This document shows positions 4,291-7,549 of a stretch of 7,549 bases of DNA, piece after piece. Numbering within the stretch: position 1 is the stretch's first letter; the number at the start of each line of letters is the position of its first letter. Origin of the DNA: Tissierellales bacterium (GTDB lineage Bacteria > Bacillota > Clostridia > Tissierellales > Tissierellaceae); NCBI GenBank assembly GCA_030146915.1, contig JASLAT010000009.1:1-7549 (forward strand). Direction: 5' to 3'. The translations under genes and the position numbers were made by a program. The notes beneath the pieces were generated by a model that did not search any database, was not told where the DNA came from, and was given only the letters and a program-made list of their open reading frames with translations.

Positions 4291-5839
4291 AAGGAGAAGA
4301 AAATTTTTAATATTTAGTCTTATATTTCTTCTAGTAATGGTCTTTTTAGCCTACTTAGTAGAATTTGATATATATAGAATAGTAAAGGGATTACCAAGCA
4401 TGGGAAGTTTATTTAAGCGTATGTTAAGACCTAATCCAGACTATATAAAAGAAGTGGGTGAAAAGTTACTTGAAACTATTGAAATGGCGGCTATAGCTTC
4501 TTTAGCTGGAACTATCTTAGCGCTACCTTTATCTATTTTAATATCAAAGAATATAGCTCCAAGTAAGATAGCTTGGAGGGGATTAAATTTATTTTTTGCA
4601 CTGTTAAGGACTATACCATCTTTAGTATGGGCTGCCTTACTAGTAAGTATCTTTAGTATAGGTAAATTTTCAGGTATAGTAGCTCTTTCTATAGGTTCCT
4701 TTTTAGCATCTTTAAAAATGTTTAAAGATTATATAGAGTCTATAAATGAAAACATTCTAGATTCAACTAGATCTGTTGGGGCTAGTAATTTTCAAGTTTT
4801 AAAGTTTTGTGTCTTCCCTACAATAATAGAGCAGGCATTTGCTATTTTCTTTATGGTTTTAGAAATAAATATAAGAGGAGCATCTGTTTTAGGTTTTGTA
4901 GGGGCAGGTGGTATAGGACAAATAATGTGGAGAGATTTAAATCATTTAAGGTATGATAACTTATCAACCTTAATACTGATTTTACTATTAACAATTTTTA
5001 TAATAGATTATCTTAGTCTTAAGATTAGAAAGAGATTTAGAAGTTTATCTATGGATTATAAAACTATGGATTCTTTTAAAAAACATAAAAGGTCTAAAAA
5101 TATCTTATCTATAGTTATTATATTATTTTTATTAGTTTCAATATATAAAACCATAGGTATTAATAAGGAAAGGATGTTACTGGGTCTAGGACAAGGAAGT
5201 ACTATTATAAGAAGAATGATTTCTTTTGATCTAAGTTATATGGATAAATTAATTAAGGGCATGATTGAGAGTTTATCTATAGCCCTATTTGCTACAGTAC
5301 TAGGAGGAGTATTTTCTCTTATTTTAACTTATTTTGCCTCCTATAATTTATCAAATAATAAATATACAGTTGGCCTAGTTAAGCTATTTATAAACCTATT
5401 AAGGACATTTCCTTCTATAGTTATAGCTATAATTTTTTTTAGAGGTGTAGGACCAGGTCCCTTAGCAGGGGTTATGGCACTTACAGTATATACAACTGGA
5501 GTTTTAACCAAGCAATATTCAGAAGTTATAGAATCTCTTCCAGAGAGGCTTTTAAATAGTATAAAAGTTACAGGTGCTAGAAACATATCTATCTATAAGG
5601 ACTCAGCTTTGCCAGCTAGTTGGCCCAATTTTATTAGTTTATTATTATATAGGTTGGAGTCTAATATAAGAAATAGTACAGTCCTAGGTATTATAGGTGC
5701 TGGTGGAGTAGGTACATCTCTTACTATGAATATAACTTGGAGGAATTGGGAAAGAGTAGGACTTTTAATAGCAGGTATTTCTATAACTGTTTTTCTGATA
5801 GATTTATTAAGTAACTATATTAGAAAAGGCTATATTTAG
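4259..5839 (+). CDS. phnE: Double-length PhnE-type ABC permease (two permease domains fused)
   Basis: Integral membrane channel of the importer. A single PhnE is about 260-280 residues; this chain has 526 and contains the domain twice. Half 1 (about 1-255) has membrane segments near 15-34, 71-98, 107-132, 136-152, 188-202 and 236-255, an EAA-type coupling loop at 171-190 (RSVGASNFQVLKF..FPTII) and GAGGIG at 215-220. Half 2 (about 281-526) has segments near 281-299, 336-360, 371-395, 400-417 and 500-518, a coupling loop at about 436-456 (KVTGARNISIYKDSALPASW) and GAGGVG at 480-485. Both coupling loops look intact, so one polypeptide may provide both halves of the channel and work with a PhnC dimer. 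A basic linker (256-280) joins them, placing it on the cytoplasmic side. The ATG at 4259 lies inside the end of phnC with GAGGCAGG upstream; an AGAAGGAG at 4288-4295 has no usable start after it. Separate phnE1/phnE2 genes are the more familiar arrangement. Confidence 0.93.
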   Translation: MTDYLKKYISRRRRKFLIFSLIFLLVMVFLAYLVEFDIYRIVKGLPSMGSLFKRMLRPNPDYIKEVGEKLLETIEMAAIASLAGTILALPLSILISKNIAPSKIAWRGLNLFFALLRTIPSLVWAALLVSIFSIGKFSGIVALSIGSFLASLKMFKDYIESINENILDSTRSVGASNFQVLKFCVFPTIIEQAFAIFFMVLEINIRGASVLGFVGAGGIGQIMWRDLNHLRYDNLSTLILILLLTIFIIDYLSLKIRKRFRSLSMDYKTMDSFKKHKRSKNILSIVIILFLLVSIYKTIGINKERMLLGLGQGSTIIRRMISFDLSYMDKLIKGMIESLSIALFATVLGGVFSLILTYFASYNLSNNKYTVGLVKLFINLLRTFPSIVIAIIFFRGVGPGPLAGVMALTVYTTGVLTKQYSEVIESLPERLLNSIKVTGARNISIYKDSALPASWPNFISLLLYRLESNIRNSTVLGIIGAGGVGTSLTMNITWRNWERVGLLIAGISITVFLIDLLSNYIRKGYI

Positions 5840-6056
5840 ATAAACTATAAGCTAATGATAATTACCTAATAATTAATTATTTTCATGATTTAAAGATATT
5901 TAAAAAATATAGTTATTTATGATTAGTTTTTATTAGACATAAACTTAAAAATAAGGGATCATCAGAATAAAAACATGACTTTCATAAATGATTTAATAAA
6001 TATTCAGGATTCATTTAACTAAACATATAATAATTACTTAAGTAAATAAGTAAACT

Positions 6057-6101
6057 AAAATGGATTGTATCTTTAGAAAAAGATTACAATCCATTTTATT
6101 A
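6057..6101. terminator. Long hairpin, possible bidirectional terminator for phnCE and phoA
   Basis: A perfect 13-bp stem, AAAATGGATTGTA (6057-6069) with TACAATCCATTTT (6085-6097), extended after one bulged T by TCTTT/AAAGA around an AGAA loop. T-rich bases follow on the + strand (TTTTATT), and the A-run on the left gives UUUU on the - strand. It lies 218 bases past phnE and about 140 bases past the end of phoA, so it could stop readthrough from both sides. Its strength is notable for this AT-rich gap. Confidence 0.7.
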
Positions 6102-6187
6102 TAAAATTTTATATGGATTAAATATAGTATTAAACTTTATATATTATATCTTAAATACTAACAAATTAGCTATTATAAAAAATCATA

Positions 6188-6224
6188 TTAAAAAGTTGTT
6201 TTATAAGTAAGACTAACTTTTTAA
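6188..6224 (-). terminator. Probable terminator of phoA
   Basis: TTAAAAAGTT (6188-6197) pairs perfectly with AACTTTTTAA (6215-6224) around a 17-base loop. Read on the - strand it starts 13 bases after the phoA stop codon and its 3' arm contains a U5 run. It has only two GC pairs, so it may be inefficient, with the hairpin at 6057-6097 as backup. Confidence 0.5.
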
Positions 6225-6237
6225 GGATTAAATTTCA

Positions 6238-7503
6238 TTAATTTAAGTTTAGTGATTCTAACATCTTTTTGTTAAGATCAGTATTATCCATATGTTTTGT
6301 ATAGTTATTACTAGATGGACCATAAGCTTTAATGGGAACATCTATTGCTGTATGAGCGTCAGTTGTCCAACCAGTTTGAGATAAGTTGTTTATTTTGTTT
6401 TTAAATATTTCTATCTTATTTTCTTGTATTTTATCTAATTTTAAGTTAACTCCTAATAAATCTAATTTATCCTTTATATTATCTAGTTTCTCTAGTTTTT
6501 CAAGAGAAATTTTTTGCTCTTTTAAAATTTCTGGTTTAAAGTCATAGTTACCATTTGCACCAATAGATAGCCCACCAGTTTCATGGTCAGCAGTTACTAT
6601 TACCAAGGTGTTTTTATCTTTTTTGGCAAAGTCAAGGGCTTCCTTAACAGCTAAATCAAAAGCTAATACCTCCCTAGCAGTAGTTGCAGGATCGTTGTTA
6701 TGTGAAGAGTGGTCTATTCTTCCACCTTCTACCATAAGAAACAATCCATTCGGATTATTACTTAATAGTTCTAAGGATTTTTTGGTCATATTTGCTAAAC
6801 TAGGTTGATCTTTATTTCTATCTATTTCATAGTCTAAATGACTATTAGCAAAAAGTCCTAGTAATTTTTCTGACTTACTTTCCATTAGATCCTTAGGGTT
6901 ATCTACATAACTATAGCTTTTATCTTCAGCTTTAGTTATAAGTTTATTAAAATAATTTTTACCTCCCCCTAATAACACATCTACATTATTATTTAACATT
7001 TCCTTTGCAATATTTTCTTCATCATTCCTATCAGGATTATGACTAGCAAATGCAGCAGGGGTAGCATGGGTAAGTCTAGTTGTTGTAACTAAACCTGTTG
7101 ATTTTTTAGCTTTTTTACTTTTTTCTAAGATTGTCTCTAGAGCCTTCTTATCTTTATCTACTCCTAGGTAGCCATTATAGGTTTTATGCCCTGTTGCTAT
7201 AGCAGTTCCTGCTGCTGCAGAATCTGTAACTATTTTTTCCTCTTTAGGAAGAGGACTAGTTGACATACTTGAACTTACTGGCATATCATCCATATGTAAT
7301 TGGCCGCTTTTATAATACCTAGCTAAACTAATATGAGCTTGTCCCATACCATCACCAATTAACAGTATTATACTTTTTGGATTTCTTGAATTACTTTCTG
7401 CATAAGCTATAGGATTTACTATAGTTAATAAGATTGACAACACTAAAATTAATGAAAGAAAACTTCTTTTTAAACTTTTACTTTTTAATTTTAAATTAAA
7501 CAT
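6238..7503 (-). CDS. phoA: Secreted alkaline phosphatase, PhoA family
   Basis: Zinc-dependent phosphomonoesterase acting outside the membrane, releasing phosphate from organic esters. The 421 residues start with a signal peptide: basic n-region, hydrophobic core about 14-30, likely cut after A35 (IAYA|ES). Catalytic residues are all visible: metal ligand D51 in LLIGDGMG, nucleophile S95 in VTDSAAAGTA, H146 and T148 in THATPAAF, E259/D264/H268 in VEGGRIDHSSHNN, D306 and H307 in VTADHETGG, and H384 in TDAHT. The positions equivalent to E. coli D153 and K328 are both His here (H146, H265), as in mammalian and some bacterial enzymes; in those such residues alter the third metal site and raise the pH optimum and turnover. 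Length is a little below the E. coli enzyme. The start has a strong AAGGAGG (7510-7516) 6 bases before the ATG. It runs towards phnE on the other strand, so it is a separate transcription unit sharing the theme of phosphorus supply. No lipobox or wall anchor is seen, so the enzyme is probably released or loosely held. Confidence 0.96.
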   Translation of the reverse strand: MFNLKLKSKSLKRSFLSLILVLSILLTIVNPIAYAESNSRNPKSIILLIGDGMGQAHISLARYYKSGQLHMDDMPVSSSMSTSPLPKEEKIVTDSAAAGTAIATGHKTYNGYLGVDKDKKALETILEKSKKAKKSTGLVTTTRLTHATPAAFASHNPDRNDEENIAKEMLNNNVDVLLGGGKNYFNKLITKAEDKSYSYVDNPKDLMESKSEKLLGLFANSHLDYEIDRNKDQPSLANMTKKSLELLSNNPNGLFLMVEGGRIDHSSHNNDPATTAREVLAFDLAVKEALDFAKKDKNTLVIVTADHETGGLSIGANGNYDFKPEILKEQKISLEKLEKLDNIKDKLDLLGVNLKLDKIQENKIEIFKNKINNLSQTGWTTDAHTAIDVPIKAYGPSSNNYTKHMDNTDLNKKMLESLNLN

Positions 7504-7549
7504 TTTATTCCTCCTTTTAAGATTGATCTTTATCTTACTTATATAGTAA
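7504..7549 (-). promoter_or_regulatory. phoA leader: ribosome binding site and small dyad
   Basis: On the - strand this reads into AAAGGAGGAATAAAATG. Upstream lies the small dyad AAGAT-TG-ATCTT (7519-7530). TATATAAG or TAAGAT words near the right edge could be a -10 element, but the -35 and any Pho-type operator would lie outside the window, so the promoter cannot be assigned. Confidence 0.45.

Larger units (their letters stand above)
5840..6237. other. Non-coding region between convergent phnE and phoA
   Basis: About 400 bases of AT-rich DNA with no supported gene. A 15-codon frame starting near 5976 has no ribosome binding site. The region holds a long hairpin at 6057-6097 and a second at 6188-6224, described separately. 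A perfect 14-base palindrome AATAATTAATTATT follows the end of phnE (5868-5881) but lacks GC pairs and is not convincing as a terminator. Confidence 0.65.

Noticed and set aside
5341..5586. Antisense 81-codon frame inside phnE
   Set aside because: It lies wholly opposite conserved permease sequence and has no ribosome binding site of note.
5868..5881. Palindrome after phnE as its terminator
   Set aside because: It consists only of A and T with no GC pairs, so the hairpin would be too weak.
5976..6023. 15-codon frame (ATG at about 5976) between phnE and phoA
   Set aside because: No ribosome binding site, no conservation evidence possible here, and too short to support.
6608..6808. 66-codon + strand frame inside phoA
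   Set aside because: It is opposite the conserved catalytic segment of the phosphatase, so it is a shadow frame.

Overview
The window is strongly AT-rich, uses AGA for most arginines and ATA freely for isoleucine, and has strong GGAGG-type ribosome binding sites, U-tract hairpin terminators and Gram-positive signal peptides. It therefore looks like a low-GC Firmicute, most likely an anaerobic Clostridia/Tissierellia-type organism. That placement is an inference; no rRNA or other taxonomic marker is present.

Layout. (1) 1-1232, + strand: the 3' end of a larger, probably cell-surface protein that ends in two nearly identical FIVAR-like helical repeats and is closed by a strong terminator (1261-1297). 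(2) 1298-1555: a gene-free leader with a candidate promoter, TTAACA-like repeats and two hairpins, leading into a 124-residue secreted protein of unknown function (1556-1930) whose stop codon lies inside its own terminator. (3) 2035-3240: an AraC-family regulator (cupin-like sensor, two helix-turn-helix motifs, unusual C-terminal extension) with its own candidate promoter and terminator. (4) 3556-5839: a two-gene operon for a phosphonate/phosphite-class ABC importer, phnC (ATPase) overlapping a double-length phnE that carries two permease domains in one chain. No phnD binding-protein gene is in the window. (5) 5840-6237: non-coding, holding two hairpins between convergent genes. (6) 6238-7503, - strand: a secreted PhoA-family alkaline phosphatase with its ribosome binding site at the right edge.

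The common theme from about 3.5 kb onward is phosphorus acquisition: the phosphatase would release phosphate from organic esters outside the cell, and the PhnC/PhnE importer would bring in a phosphorus oxyanion or phosphonate. The AraC regulator sits just upstream and is an obvious, but unproven, candidate controller. The points most worth a second look are the importer with a fused permease and no local binding protein, the structured leader before the small secreted protein, and the C-terminal extension of the regulator. I did not recognise a clearly new biological system.
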